A stretch of 22,930 nt of DNA, from assembly GCA_964492135.1 (NCBI GenBank), contig CAZBJW010000042.1:1-22930 (forward strand), given 5' to 3'. The position numbers were made by a program, and so were the translations under genes. The notes beneath the pieces were generated by a model. The model was not told the origin of the DNA, did no database searches, and saw only the letters and a list, made by a program, of their open reading frames with translations. Within the stretch, counting starts at the first letter, position 1. Every line of letters starts with the position of its first letter. The stretch comes from CAYGAW01 sp964492135 (lineage in GTDB: Bacteria; Chloroflexota; Anaerolineae; UBA7937; B3-Chlor). This document shows positions 16,456-22,930 of this stretch, one piece after another.

Positions 16456-17630
16456 GCGCCTTCGACGAACTGGCCCGAGCGTATCGGGAGAGGGACCGCG
16501 CCGCGCTGGAGTGGAAGGCGCAAGGCGGGTTGGTGGTGGGCTGCCTGGGGAGCGATGTGCCCGAGGAGCTACTCCTCGCGGCCGGGGTGCTCCCCGTACG
16601 GGTGTGCGGCGACCCCGAGGCTGAGCTCCAGGACGCCGATCGCTACATCGAGCGGGCCTTCGATGCACGCGTGCGATCGCTCTTCATGAGGATTATCGAG
16701 GGATCGTATTCCTACCTGGACCATCTCATCGTGTCCAGCTCCTCAGATGCGCTGGTCCGCGTTTTCTACTACCTGCGGGCGTTGCGTGGGACTGACCCCA
16801 CGGTGCCGGTGCCCGATCTGAACTTCTTCGATCTGCTTCATACGCGCTATCGGACCAGCGCCCTCTACAATCGCGACCGCGCTCGCGAGCTCAAGGGGGT
16901 GATCGAGGGCTGGTGTGGGCGATCGATCACCCCAACGGACCTCAAGCAGGCCATAGCGACGTGCGAGGAGAACCGTAGGCTGCTTCGTGAGCTCGGGGAG
17001 CTGCGGGCGCCTGGACCCCCACGTGTGAGCGGAGTGCAGTCGCTGATCGGTATCGGCTCGTCGATGTTACTGCCGCGCGAGGAGCACAGCCGTCTGGTAG
17101 GCTCTTTCCTAGAGGAGGTTGAGGTAAGCGAGCCCCTCCCGGGAGTGCGGCTCTTCATGACCGGCAGCGTGCAGGACCACCTTCAATTCTATGAGCTTGT
17201 GGAGTCGTGCGGCGCGGTGATCGTTGGCGAGGATCACGACTGGGGCAACCGGCACTTCGCGGGCGACATAGACACGGCCGCAGATCCGATTGATGGGATC
17301 GTCGACCGGTATCACCTGCGCCAGCCGAGCACGCACCAGGCTACAGTGTCAGAGCGCGTCACAGCACTGTTGGAGGAGGTACGGGCCGCTGACGCCCAGG
17401 GCGTGATCGCCTTCATTTACGAGTCCGACGACGCACCCTCATGGGACCTTCCCGAGCAGCGGACGGCGCTGAACGCAGCCGGGATCCCTGTACTGTTGCT
17501 CGATCGCCAGCCGTACCAGCTCGAAGATGCCGAAGGAATGCGTCGCCGAGTGGAGGCTTTCGTCGAGTCGGTTGCTCGAGGCCAGCTGTCTGTCCCAAGG
17601 GGGAGTCACGGGGAGGCGAGGAATGACTGA
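16452..17630 (+). CDS. 2-hydroxyacyl-CoA dehydratase/benzoyl-CoA reductase-family subunit lacking cluster cysteines
   Basis: A 392-residue HGD-D (HgdB/BcrB/BcrC) family subunit. Recognisable features are VVGCLGSDVPEELLLAAGVLPVRV at about 28-51, the AFDARVRS region at 69-76, the middle SGVQSLIGIGSSM segment, ESCGAVIVGEDHDWGNRHF at 251-269 and the C-terminal GIPVLLLDRQPYQ at 344-355. Family subunits normally hold a 4Fe-4S cluster by three Cys: in a C-x-[FY]-x-R-like site, in T-C-D, and in a late E/K-x-C-D-P site. Here these places read F-D-A-R-V-R-S, S-S-S-S-D (95-99) and Y-E-S-D-D-A-P (323-329), with no Cys at any of them. It probably forms a heterodimer with the next gene, overlapping by 8 bases, in which only the partner carries a cluster. 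No ASKHA-type activator gene is in the window. Confidence 0.85.
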   Translation: MSAFDELARAYRERDRAALEWKAQGGLVVGCLGSDVPEELLLAAGVLPVRVCGDPEAELQDADRYIERAFDARVRSLFMRIIEGSYSYLDHLIVSSSSDALVRVFYYLRALRGTDPTVPVPDLNFFDLLHTRYRTSALYNRDRARELKGVIEGWCGRSITPTDLKQAIATCEENRRLLRELGELRAPGPPRVSGVQSLIGIGSSMLLPREEHSRLVGSFLEEVEVSEPLPGVRLFMTGSVQDHLQFYELVESCGAVIVGEDHDWGNRHFAGDIDTAADPIDGIVDRYHLRQPSTHQATVSERVTALLEEVRAADAQGVIAFIYESDDAPSWDLPEQRTALNAAGIPVLLLDRQPYQLEDAEGMRRRVEAFVESVARGQLSVPRGSHGEARND

Positions 17631-18945
17631 AGAGCCGACCACCGCGTCAGTCAGTCGCAAGGCAGACTGGCGCGGCACTGCGAGTGTCAAGCGACTGCGC
17701 TCGGCGACGGAGGCGAACGAATACCAGCGAGCATGGTTCGCACGCGTGAAGGAGCAAGTGGCGAAAGACTCGCCCTTGGCCATCGTGAATGCGGACGTGC
17801 CCCAGGAGCTCTTCCGCGCGATGGACATCCCCTACGTGGTGAACCAGTGGTGGGCCTCAGTCTGTGCGGCCAAGCAGATGTCTCCTTACTACCTGGGCCT
17901 TCTGAACGAGAGGGGTTATCGCCAGGATCTCTGTCGCTATTGTGCGCTCTCTCTGGCGTCGGCCTTCGATCCCCAGCCGGAGAAGGGCCCGTGGGGTGGG
18001 CTGCCGACGCCGACTCTGGCGGTCGCGCGGCTCACGTGCGACGCGCAGGCGAAGATCTTCGAGCTTTGGTCGCGGGAGTTTGGAATCCCGTTCTACCCTC
18101 TCGAGAACACGGTGCCCCTGAAGATTCCCGAGCGGTGGTGGGAAAAGGCGCCACGACAGTGGGAGGAACTCTTCGAGCCCCATCGATTGGATCTCATGGT
18201 CGAGGAGCTCAAGGGGCTCATCCGCTTTCTGGAGATGACCACCGGGAGGACTTTCAGCGAGACGAGATTTCGGAGAGTCATGGACCTGGTCAATGCGCAA
18301 GAGGAGTACAACCGTCGGACGCGCGATCTGATCGCCGAGACCGTGCCCGCGCCGCTCAGCGTCACAGATCAGATCCCCAGCGTGATGATCCCGCAGTGGC
18401 ACCGAGGCACGCAGTGGGCTGTGGATGCCGCCCGCGGGTTCTACGAGGAGGTCAGGGACCTCGTTGAGAATGGTGTGGCCGCGTGCGAGAACGAGCGGGT
18501 CCGGCTTATGTGGCTCGGCACCGGCCTGTGGTTCAACCTGGGCTTCTACCAGCACTTTGAGGAACGCTACGGCGTGGTCTTCGTCTGGTCGATCTATCTG
18601 GCCCTCGCAGCTGATGCCTATGCCCGGTACGGGGGCGACCCGCTCCGTGCCCTGGCCAGCCGCTTCGTGGGGATGGAGGACATGCTCCACATGCCGCCCT
18701 GGAACACGGAGTGGTATCTGAAGGAAGCGGGAAAGAACCAGATTCGTGGGGTAGTGCATCTAGTCTCGAACAGCTGCACGCAGGCGGTCCAGGGCTCGTA
18801 CTTCATCAGGAAGACGTTCGAGGAGGCTGGCATCCCCGTGTTGGAGCTACACGCCGACACGGTCGATGCGCGCGATTGGGACGATGCGCACATGACTGCC
18901 GACTTTGAGTCCTTCCTCGAGACGAGACTGGGGGTGGAGCCCTAA
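17623..18945 (+). CDS. 2-hydroxyacyl-CoA dehydratase/benzoyl-CoA reductase-family subunit, cluster-bearing
   Basis: Partner of the preceding subunit, 440 residues from ATG 17623. This start follows GGGAGGCGAGG, whereas the frame from 17527 would extend through the end of the upstream gene. HGD-D family features: AIVNADVPQELFRAMDIP at 53-70, DLCRYC with C104 and C107, LTCD with C139, and VSNSCTQA with C385, followed by GIPVLELHADTVD. These Cys match the three usual 4Fe-4S ligands. In the known family, such dimers remove water from (R)-2-hydroxyacyl-CoA by ketyl radical chemistry or reduce aromatic acyl-CoA, using a separate ATP-driven activator. Substrate here is unknown. Arg codons are mostly CGN, unlike the AGG/AGA-rich transporter genes. 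Confidence 0.87.
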   Translation: MTEEPTTASVSRKADWRGTASVKRLRSATEANEYQRAWFARVKEQVAKDSPLAIVNADVPQELFRAMDIPYVVNQWWASVCAAKQMSPYYLGLLNERGYRQDLCRYCALSLASAFDPQPEKGPWGGLPTPTLAVARLTCDAQAKIFELWSREFGIPFYPLENTVPLKIPERWWEKAPRQWEELFEPHRLDLMVEELKGLIRFLEMTTGRTFSETRFRRVMDLVNAQEEYNRRTRDLIAETVPAPLSVTDQIPSVMIPQWHRGTQWAVDAARGFYEEVRDLVENGVAACENERVRLMWLGTGLWFNLGFYQHFEERYGVVFVWSIYLALAADAYARYGGDPLRALASRFVGMEDMLHMPPWNTEWYLKEAGKNQIRGVVHLVSNSCTQAVQGSYFIRKTFEEAGIPVLELHADTVDARDWDDAHMTADFESFLETRLGVEP

Positions 18946-18968
18946 GGGACAAAGCAGCTCTCGAGTAG

Positions 18969-19073
18969 ATGCTGATGCTGGAATGCACCCGCTGCGAGTT
19001 GGGCATAGCCTGCATAAAGACGCTGGGCGGGCTCGGCCCCACTGACATCAAGACGGAGCGGCGGGAGGTCTGA
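18969..19073 (+). pseudogene. Possible remnant of a CaiB/BaiF (class III) CoA-transferase N-terminus
   Basis: The 34-codon frame begins MLMLECTRCELGIACIKTLG and continues GLGPTDIKTERREV to a TGA. It aligns without gaps to the usual family start (L-D-L-[TS]-R...G...L..LGA.VIK.E), sharing the spaced L, T, R, G, L, L-G, I-K and E. Nothing family-like follows the stop in the same frame. A CoA-transferase would suit an HgdAB pair, since 2-hydroxyacyl-CoA dehydratase loci often encode one. The match is short and could be chance. Confidence 0.25.
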
Positions 19074-19286
19074 TTACACCAGCCTTCCGTTTGCGGAGCG
19101 CTCCTTTTCGTTTCTTGCTGGAGGCTAGCAGGACTGCTTGCCAACAACAGGACGAGAGCCGGCCCCCTCCAAGGCGAATGTACCACCGTGTGCCTGACGC
19201 TTAGCACACATCGGCGCGGAGCCTGGCGTGTATTGTGGTGTGGACTTCCACGCTTGACGAGGACCCTTGAAGGTTCCCTTTCGTCG

Positions 19287-19315
19287 TTGACAGGGACGGA
19301 AAACTCTGCTACACT
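19287..19315 (+). promoter_or_regulatory. sigma70-type promoter for the PEP-CTERM gene
   Basis: A perfect -35 TTGACA (19287-19292), a 17-base spacer and -10 TACACT (19310-19315, 4 of 6 consensus) predict transcription from about 19322, giving a leader of about 42 bases. Ten bases upstream of the -35, an imperfect 17-bp palindrome (GGACCCTTGAAGGTTCC, 19261-19277) could be an activator site. Confidence 0.6.
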
Positions 19316-19363
19316 GCGGAATAGGTTGAACGAAGCAGCATAGCACCTAGGGAGGTAGGCGAA

Positions 19364-19987
19364 ATGAAGAAACATTGGCTAAGAGGCATCCTGTTCGGTG
19401 TGAGCTTGGCGTTGCTCTTCCTTGGCCCAGTCGCCGCCCAAGACCTGGAGCTACTCACGATTCCTATTCCTCCGGAGCCGCCGACCCAGGTGGAGGGTCT
19501 GTATGCCACCAGTGAGGACAACGAGAACAACGACGGCACTGGCACGGCCGATGATGACATGGGATACACGAATCCACCGTATATGTGCTCATATCTACCC
19601 AACGCTCCCATCGAGTTCAACATCGTGGTAGACGCAAGCGTATGCTCAGCGGGGGAGTTATCCCTCGCCGGTCTTGCGTTTGAGTCTACGGAGCACGACG
19701 TATACATCAATGGCCAGTTCCTGGGGAATGTGCCAGTGCAGGCACCGGGGGAGGGCTGGGAAGTTTTCCTCTACGATGTGCCTCAAGCCGCACTCAACCA
19801 GGGGAACAACCTGGTGGAGCTTCGGCTCCAAGGGGGAGACTGTGCGTGGCTCGCCTGGGGAGCCCTCGAGGTCGAACCCTGCGAGGAGGAGGAGTTCGTC
19901 CCCGAACCAGGCACGATGCTGCTTCTTGGAAGCGGCCTGGCCGGTCTGGCAGGATACGCGTCTCTACGCTGGAGGACGAGAAAGTAA
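19364..19987 (+). CDS. PEP-CTERM sorting domain protein, exported
   Basis: A 207-residue exported protein. The signal peptide MKKHWLRG... hydrophobic core ...PVAA suggests cleavage after residue 25. A Pro-rich stretch and an acidic, Asn-rich segment (about 50-65) follow, then a beta-rich domain with the DVYINGQFLGNV and GNNLVELRLQGG strands typical of carbohydrate-binding-like or other surface beta folds (inferred). The C-terminus has VPEPGT at 179-184, a hydrophobic helix and the basic end RWRTRK, the tripartite PEP-CTERM signal that directs exosortase-dependent sorting and cleavage. Excellent AGGGAGGT 7 bases before the ATG and its own promoter point to independent expression. No exosortase gene is in the window. 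Function of the mature domain is not recognised. Confidence 0.85.
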   Translation: MKKHWLRGILFGVSLALLFLGPVAAQDLELLTIPIPPEPPTQVEGLYATSEDNENNDGTGTADDDMGYTNPPYMCSYLPNAPIEFNIVVDASVCSAGELSLAGLAFESTEHDVYINGQFLGNVPVQAPGEGWEVFLYDVPQAALNQGNNLVELRLQGGDCAWLAWGALEVEPCEEEEFVPEPGTMLLLGSGLAGLAGYASLRWRTRK

Positions 19988-20212
19988 GCGGGTGAACACC
20001 AACTGGATGCCAAGACGTTTGCCCCTTTGGGGGACGGCCCCGTTCCTCCTTTCTTGGTCGAATTAGAAGGCATTCTCCACGGAGAGCCAAGTTCGCCCTG
20101 GCGCTTCAGTTCGATGTCATCGCAGAGCAACCAGACCATCAGGTAAGTGTTTCCCTGTGTCCGGCAACTGTGATAGGGTGGCCCGCAGTGCACAACCGAA
20201 GGAGGCAATAAG

Positions 20213-20653
20213 ATGGCAAGAAGCGAGGCCAGTGTCGTGATCAACCGACCGCTCAAGGAAGTCGGGGACTATCTCGACGACCCCAAGAACTGGCCAGAGT
20301 GGCAGGGTATGATGCTGGAAGCGGAGCTGACCAAAGAGACTCCTGACGTGGTGGGCTCCACTTCCAGAGGAGTCAGCCACTTTCTTGGTCAGCGAATGGA
20401 GTGGACCGCAGAGACCACCGCGTACGAGCGCTACAAGATCGCAAGCATGAGGATCGTCACCGGGCCCCAAACCATCGACCAGACCACCACCCTGGAGGAG
20501 GTCGACGGAGGCACCAAGGTCACGATCGTCGCGGAGGCTGAGCCGGCCCCCGGGATGTTCAGGCTGGCTGGGCCCGTCGTAGTCCGCCTCTATGGCAGAG
20601 AGTTGCAGAGGAACCTCGACCTTCTGAAAGAGATCCTGGAAGCTGGGGGCTAG
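20213..20653 (+). CDS. SRPBCC family protein (START/Bet v1-like, polyketide cyclase/dehydrase type)
   Basis: A 146-residue single-domain protein. It starts MARSEASVVINRPLKEVGDYLDDPKNWPEW, the standard opening of SRPBCC proteins in which a beta strand precedes the helix 'vwdyltDpxnwpxW'. The middle strands (TTTLEEVDGGTKVTIVAEAEP) and the long C-terminal helix (RLYGRELQRNLDLLKEILEAG) complete the helix-grip fold. The fold makes a hydrophobic cavity for a lipid-like or aromatic ligand; many members have no known reaction. AAGGAGG lies 7 bases before the ATG. It is 225 bases downstream of the PEP-CTERM gene and may share its transcript. Confidence 0.88.
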   Translation: MARSEASVVINRPLKEVGDYLDDPKNWPEWQGMMLEAELTKETPDVVGSTSRGVSHFLGQRMEWTAETTAYERYKIASMRIVTGPQTIDQTTTLEEVDGGTKVTIVAEAEPAPGMFRLAGPVVVRLYGRELQRNLDLLKEILEAGG

Positions 20654-20654
20654 T

Positions 20655-20696
20655 GGGAGAGTCGAAGTCCGCGGGCCACCCTTTCATTCGACTCCC
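20655..20696 (+). terminator. Hairpin after the SRPBCC gene
   Basis: AGTCGAA (20660-20666) pairs with TTCGACT (20687-20693), extended after a 2-base bulge by GGG with CCC (20655-20657 / 20694-20696). It starts 2 bases after the stop codon. No T-run; transcription end is plausible because genes beyond are on the other strand. Confidence 0.35.
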
Positions 20697-20911
20697 TCGG
20701 CGCATACGCCTTGGATCCTCCCCAGAGGCCAGCGTTACTGCGCATCATTCACCTAGGTCACGGTACGACGCAATGCGGTGCCTACTCTTCACTGGAGTAG
20801 CTGAATCTCATCGCAGAACAGTGGTACCCCTATTTCGAACCCCCTGGGGAGCTCGGATTGCCGCAGGTGGTCATCGGTTTAGCCCAACACCAGTTCGAAG
20901 GTGTATGTAGA

Positions 20912-20933
20912 AAGTACTCCCCCGGGTGTACTT
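20912..20933. repeat. 22-bp palindrome in the convergent gap
   Basis: AAGTAC (20912-20917) and GTACTT (20928-20933) flank CCC/GGG with one mismatched position between. It may be a bidirectional transcription stop for the convergent units, or an isolated protein-binding site. Confidence 0.3.
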
Positions 20934-21096
20934 GTCCAGGGTGGAGGTGGAACGTGGCGCACCCGCTTCTTCTCTCATTGCCCCGAAAAGTCTTAGGTGA
21001 GTGTCATCGAAGCAGAAAGGATGCCCGGCTGCTTGGCTTTCCGGGTTCGACTCCAGCATCGCATCGAAGAGCGGCGCTTCTGACCGGTGCCGACGG

Positions 21097-21495
21097 TTAC
21101 GGCTGCCATCCAGAACAAAGCACGAACCGCCTGGGGCGAGCGCGGCCACCTGCCTTGCGGGCCAGAGTGTAGCCGTTGTTGTAGGAGATATAGCCTGCTC
21201 GATCCATGAAGGACTTGAGTTGCGGGCTGGCTGAGCCGAAGTACACGGGAGAGGCCAGGATGATGCCCTGGGCCTCCTTCAATCGATGATACAAGGGCGA
21301 CAAATCGTCATCCAGCGGACAGATTTCCTCGCTCTCACAGGCACCGCAGCTTGTACAGGGTAGGATACTCCTTTCGGCCAACCGAACCAATTCGGTATCA
21401 ATGCCCTCTTCCTCAATGATCCTGAGCGCCTCCTGCGTCAACTGTTCTGTGTTGCCCCCTCTTCTGGGACTACCCACAATGCCAACTACCTTCAC
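21097..21495 (-). pseudogene. Iron-sulfur flavoprotein-like NAD(P)H-dependent oxidoreductase, C-terminus lost
   Basis: Flavodoxin-fold protein reading MKVVGIVGSPRRGGNTEQL (FMN phosphate loop) with a compact cysteine motif C47-x2-C50-x2-C53-x5-C59, as in iron-sulfur flavoproteins (Isf) that bind FMN and a 4Fe-4S cluster. ASPVYFGSASPQLKSFMDRAGYIS continues the normal fold up to LARKAGG. After that, residues RARPRRFVLCSGWQP and a stop replace the expected GG..TL..L..FF..HGM-type end. At 132 residues it is about 60 short of the family, so a frameshift near 21130-21150 is likely. The start is GTG at 21495, behind AAAGGAGGT. It follows the FAD oxidoreductase gene on the same strand after about 130 bases. 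A sequencing or assembly error is the main alternative. Confidence 0.7.
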
Positions 21496-21507
21496 CAGGA
21501 CCTCCTT

Positions 21508-21522
21508 TGCGGCAGAGCCGCA
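21508..21522 (-). promoter_or_regulatory. Small perfect hairpin abutting the flavoprotein Shine-Dalgarno
   Basis: On the - strand TGCGGC-TCT-GCCGCA runs directly into AAAGGAGGT. A 6-bp GC-rich stem ending at the ribosome site could keep the site single-stranded or affect its access. Confidence 0.3.
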
Positions 21523-21624
21523 TCACTCCGCCCAGCCATCTTCGCTCCTCTTGACCAACGTGGCACGCGACCTGGGCTTCACTGCCCGGCGTTGTCTGGT
21601 GCCTCCGCGCGAGCTTTGGCTGGG

Positions 21625-22785
21625 CTAGACAACAACGTATTCTCTGAGCTCCCCCCTTCGCTCAAAGCGCTCGATCCGTAATGAACTGATGTCCACTGTG
21701 TGGGCACCTCCATCGATGATCTCCTCAGCGACGAGTAACCCGCAGATGGGGCCATGCATGAAGCCGTGGCCGCTGAAACCGTTGATGCAGAAGAAGCCCT
21801 CCGCCCTGGCCACCCGACCCAGGATGGGCAGGGCGTCCGGCGAAACCTCGTACAAGCCGGCCCAGCTGTTCAGAATCCCGGCCTCAGCCAGGATGGGCAT
21901 CCTGCGGGTTGCGGCCTCCAGGTGACGCATTTGCCAATCAAGATCCACGCTCTGGTCGAATCCCGCTGGCTCATCGGGGTTGGACATGCCGGTCAGGATG
22001 CCTGGGCCCTCACGATGGAAATAGAGGCTCTGCGCGAAATCTATGACCATCGGGAAATCTGACGGGACCTGAGGGATAGCGGTGGTGACGCTCATCTGCC
22101 GACGCACTGGTTTCACAAATACCTCGACGCCAGCCATGGCCCCGATCCGACCCGCCCAGGGCCCGGCTGCGTTGACCACGACGGGTGTTTGGATCCTCCC
22201 CCGATTGGTGATCACCCCTCGCACCCGCCCAGCCTGCACCTTGATATCGAGGGCTTCGCTCTCGGTGAGTAGCGTGGCTCCCAGCCGGCGTGCGCCCTTC
22301 AAGAACCCCTGGACCACGCTAGAAGGATCTGCCAATCCATCCTCACCGCAGAAGGTGCCGGCCGCTATGCCTTCGAGATTGAAAAGGGGCGCCAGCTGCG
22401 CGATGTCCTCCACAGAAAGCCACTCGGTCTCCACACGGAGCCGGCGCTGCAATGTCACGTTCCTGCGGAAAGCCCGCACATCTTCTTCGTCGCTCAACAA
22501 GAACAGATAGCCACACTGGTTGAAGCCTATCTCCTGATCCATCTCCAAGGGGAATCGTTCCAACATGCGGATGCTTTGCTGGGAGAGGCGAATATCGATT
22601 TCGGTGGCGAACTGATGCCGGAACCCACCAGCGCAGCGTCCGGTAGCTCCCTGTCCGAAGAACATTTCCTTCTCCAGAAGCACCACCTTGCGGCAACCCT
22701 TCTTGGCCAGGTGATAGGCAGTACTGGTACCCATCACGCCGCCGCCGATTATGACCACGTCTGCTGTCTTGGGAAGGAAAGCCAT
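21625..22785 (-). CDS. FAD-dependent oxidoreductase, DAO family (sarcosine oxidase beta/D-amino acid or proline dehydrogenase-like)
   Basis: A 386-residue DAO-family flavoenzyme, which oxidises the C-N bond of an amino acid or N-methyl/imino acid. The Rossmann ADP-binding site is VVIIGGGVMGTSTAYHLAKKG with G14-x-G16-x2-G19, ending in an acidic LLEKE at about 37-40. GATGRCAGGFRHQ at 47-59 is the usual FAD-contact segment, VVNAAGPWAG the second FAD motif, and INGFSGHGFMHGP the C-terminal one. An SD-like AAAGAAAG precedes the ATG. It lies 57 bases downstream of an ornithine cyclodeaminase/mu-crystallin gene and upstream of the flavoprotein gene, so an amino-acid catabolic unit is likely. The exact substrate and electron acceptor are not evident. 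Confidence 0.92.
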   Translation of the reverse strand: MAFLPKTADVVIIGGGVMGTSTAYHLAKKGCRKVVLLEKEMFFGQGATGRCAGGFRHQFATEIDIRLSQQSIRMLERFPLEMDQEIGFNQCGYLFLLSDEEDVRAFRRNVTLQRRLRVETEWLSVEDIAQLAPLFNLEGIAAGTFCGEDGLADPSSVVQGFLKGARRLGATLLTESEALDIKVQAGRVRGVITNRGRIQTPVVVNAAGPWAGRIGAMAGVEVFVKPVRRQMSVTTAIPQVPSDFPMVIDFAQSLYFHREGPGILTGMSNPDEPAGFDQSVDLDWQMRHLEAATRRMPILAEAGILNSWAGLYEVSPDALPILGRVARAEGFFCINGFSGHGFMHGPICGLLVAEEIIDGGAHTVDISSLRIERFERRGELREYVVV

Positions 22786-22842
22786 GTTCTTTCTTTTCCC
22801 GTCAGGGTATGCACTGACGACTGGGCAGCTACGGGGAGCAGA

Positions 22843-22930
22843 TCACAGCTCGACCTGGACGCCTAGCCCCATCCTTTCTGCGGCTTCCAGTGCCCGACTG
22901 GCCGTGGCTACGTCCTGCACCGCTATCCCC
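22843..22930 (-). CDS. Ornithine cyclodeaminase/mu-crystallin family protein, C-terminal end only
   Basis: The last 28 codons before a TGA (22843-22845) read GIAVQDVATASRALEAAERM then GLGVQVEL. This is the conserved C-terminal helix of the OCD/mu-crystallin family (usual form G.A.QDVA.A...Y..A...GLG..v.L). The family includes ornithine cyclodeaminase, alanine dehydrogenase and imine or ketimine reductases, all NAD(P)-dependent. The rest lies beyond the window. Its place just upstream of the DAO-family gene fits amino or imino acid metabolism. Confidence 0.7.
   Translation of the reverse strand, partial: GIAVQDVATASRALEAAERMGLGVQVEL

Larger units (their letters stand above)
18946..19363. other. 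418-bp gap: gene remnant, operator-like site and promoter
   Basis: It holds a 34-codon fragment resembling a CoA-transferase N-terminus (18969-19073), the short palindrome GGAGCGCTCC followed by TTTT at 19095-19108 (a weak terminator at best), an imperfect 17-bp palindrome at 19261-19277 and a sigma70-type promoter at 19287-19315. No intact gene is seen. Confidence 0.6.
20654..21096. other. 443-bp gap between convergent genes; no recognisable gene
   Basis: Both strands have open frames here (to 20910 and 21172 on +; 20871-21149 on -) but none has a ribosome site or a recognisable protein. Part of it may be the decayed 3' end of the flavoprotein gene. It holds the hairpin at 20655-20696 and the palindrome at 20912-20933. 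Confidence 0.5.

Noticed and set aside
17857..18759. 300-codon open frame on the - strand inside the second HgdAB-like gene
   Set aside because: Produced by GC-rich third positions of the real gene; no domain visible.
21041..21058. tRNA T-loop-like GGTTCGACTCC
   Set aside because: The flanking bases do not form a 5-bp T stem and no acceptor or anticodon arm is present.
20871..21149. 92-codon open frame on the - strand after the flavoprotein gene
   Set aside because: No recognisable domain or ribosome site. It may include decayed sequence of the flavoprotein but cannot be supported as a gene.
1..22930. CRISPR array, rRNA, tRNA, transposase or phage genes
   Set aside because: No regularly spaced repeats, structural RNA signatures or mobile-element proteins were seen anywhere in the window.

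Overview
The window looks like a piece of genome from an anaerobic bacterium, most likely a Chloroflexota (Anaerolineae-like) lineage. The reasons are lipoproteins with long (PTxA)n linkers straight after the lipobox Cys, a PEP-CTERM type C-terminus (VPEPGT...GL.GL..Y..LR.R.RK), and oxygen-sensitive enzymes (a glycyl radical enzyme with its radical SAM activase, and a 2-hydroxyacyl-CoA dehydratase-like pair). The phylum call is inference from style, not from a marker gene.

Layout. Bases 1-18945 all read on the + strand and look like one long catabolic locus: two tandem paralogous family-5 substrate-binding lipoproteins (the first cut by the window edge), two permeases (DppB/DppC type), two ATPases (DppF-like then DppD-like), an MmgE/PrpD-family protein, an AMP-forming acyl-CoA synthetase, a glycyl-radical-enzyme activase, the glycyl radical enzyme (GRE), a CapA-like protein, and a two-gene HgdA/HgdB (2-hydroxyacyl-CoA dehydratase/benzoyl-CoA reductase) set. 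A decayed fragment resembling the N-terminus of a CaiB/BaiF CoA-transferase follows. From 19287 a separate unit with a good sigma70-type promoter encodes a PEP-CTERM protein, followed by an SRPBCC-domain protein. The right end is on the - strand: the last codons of an ornithine cyclodeaminase/mu-crystallin protein, a DAO-family FAD oxidoreductase, and an iron-sulfur-flavoprotein-like gene that appears to have lost its C-terminal third.

How it may work (inference): an ABC importer with two binding proteins brings in a small organic molecule; the GRE (Cys440, Gly774) does radical C-O, C-C or C-N chemistry on it or on a derivative; the acyl-CoA synthetase makes a CoA thioester; MmgE/PrpD and the HgdAB-like pair act on the acid or CoA ester. 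The substrate cannot be named from the sequence.

Most unusual points: (1) the HgdAB-like pair is asymmetric, one subunit keeping three cluster-type Cys positions and the other having Ser/Asp at all three; (2) the GRE has Gly-Cys-Leu-Asp at its active site where the dehydratase/decarboxylase class usually has Gly-Cys-Val-Glu, plus a Gly/Leu-rich hydrophobic segment in the N-terminal half; (3) two elaborate inverted-repeat structures (three-way junction at 1746-1836 and a long hairpin at 3901-4009) lie in the gaps beside the second binding-protein gene; (4) an operator-like 17-bp palindrome sits upstream of the permease genes; (5) an 18-codon leader ORF with an excellent Shine-Dalgarno overlaps the start of the first HgdB-like gene as ATGA.
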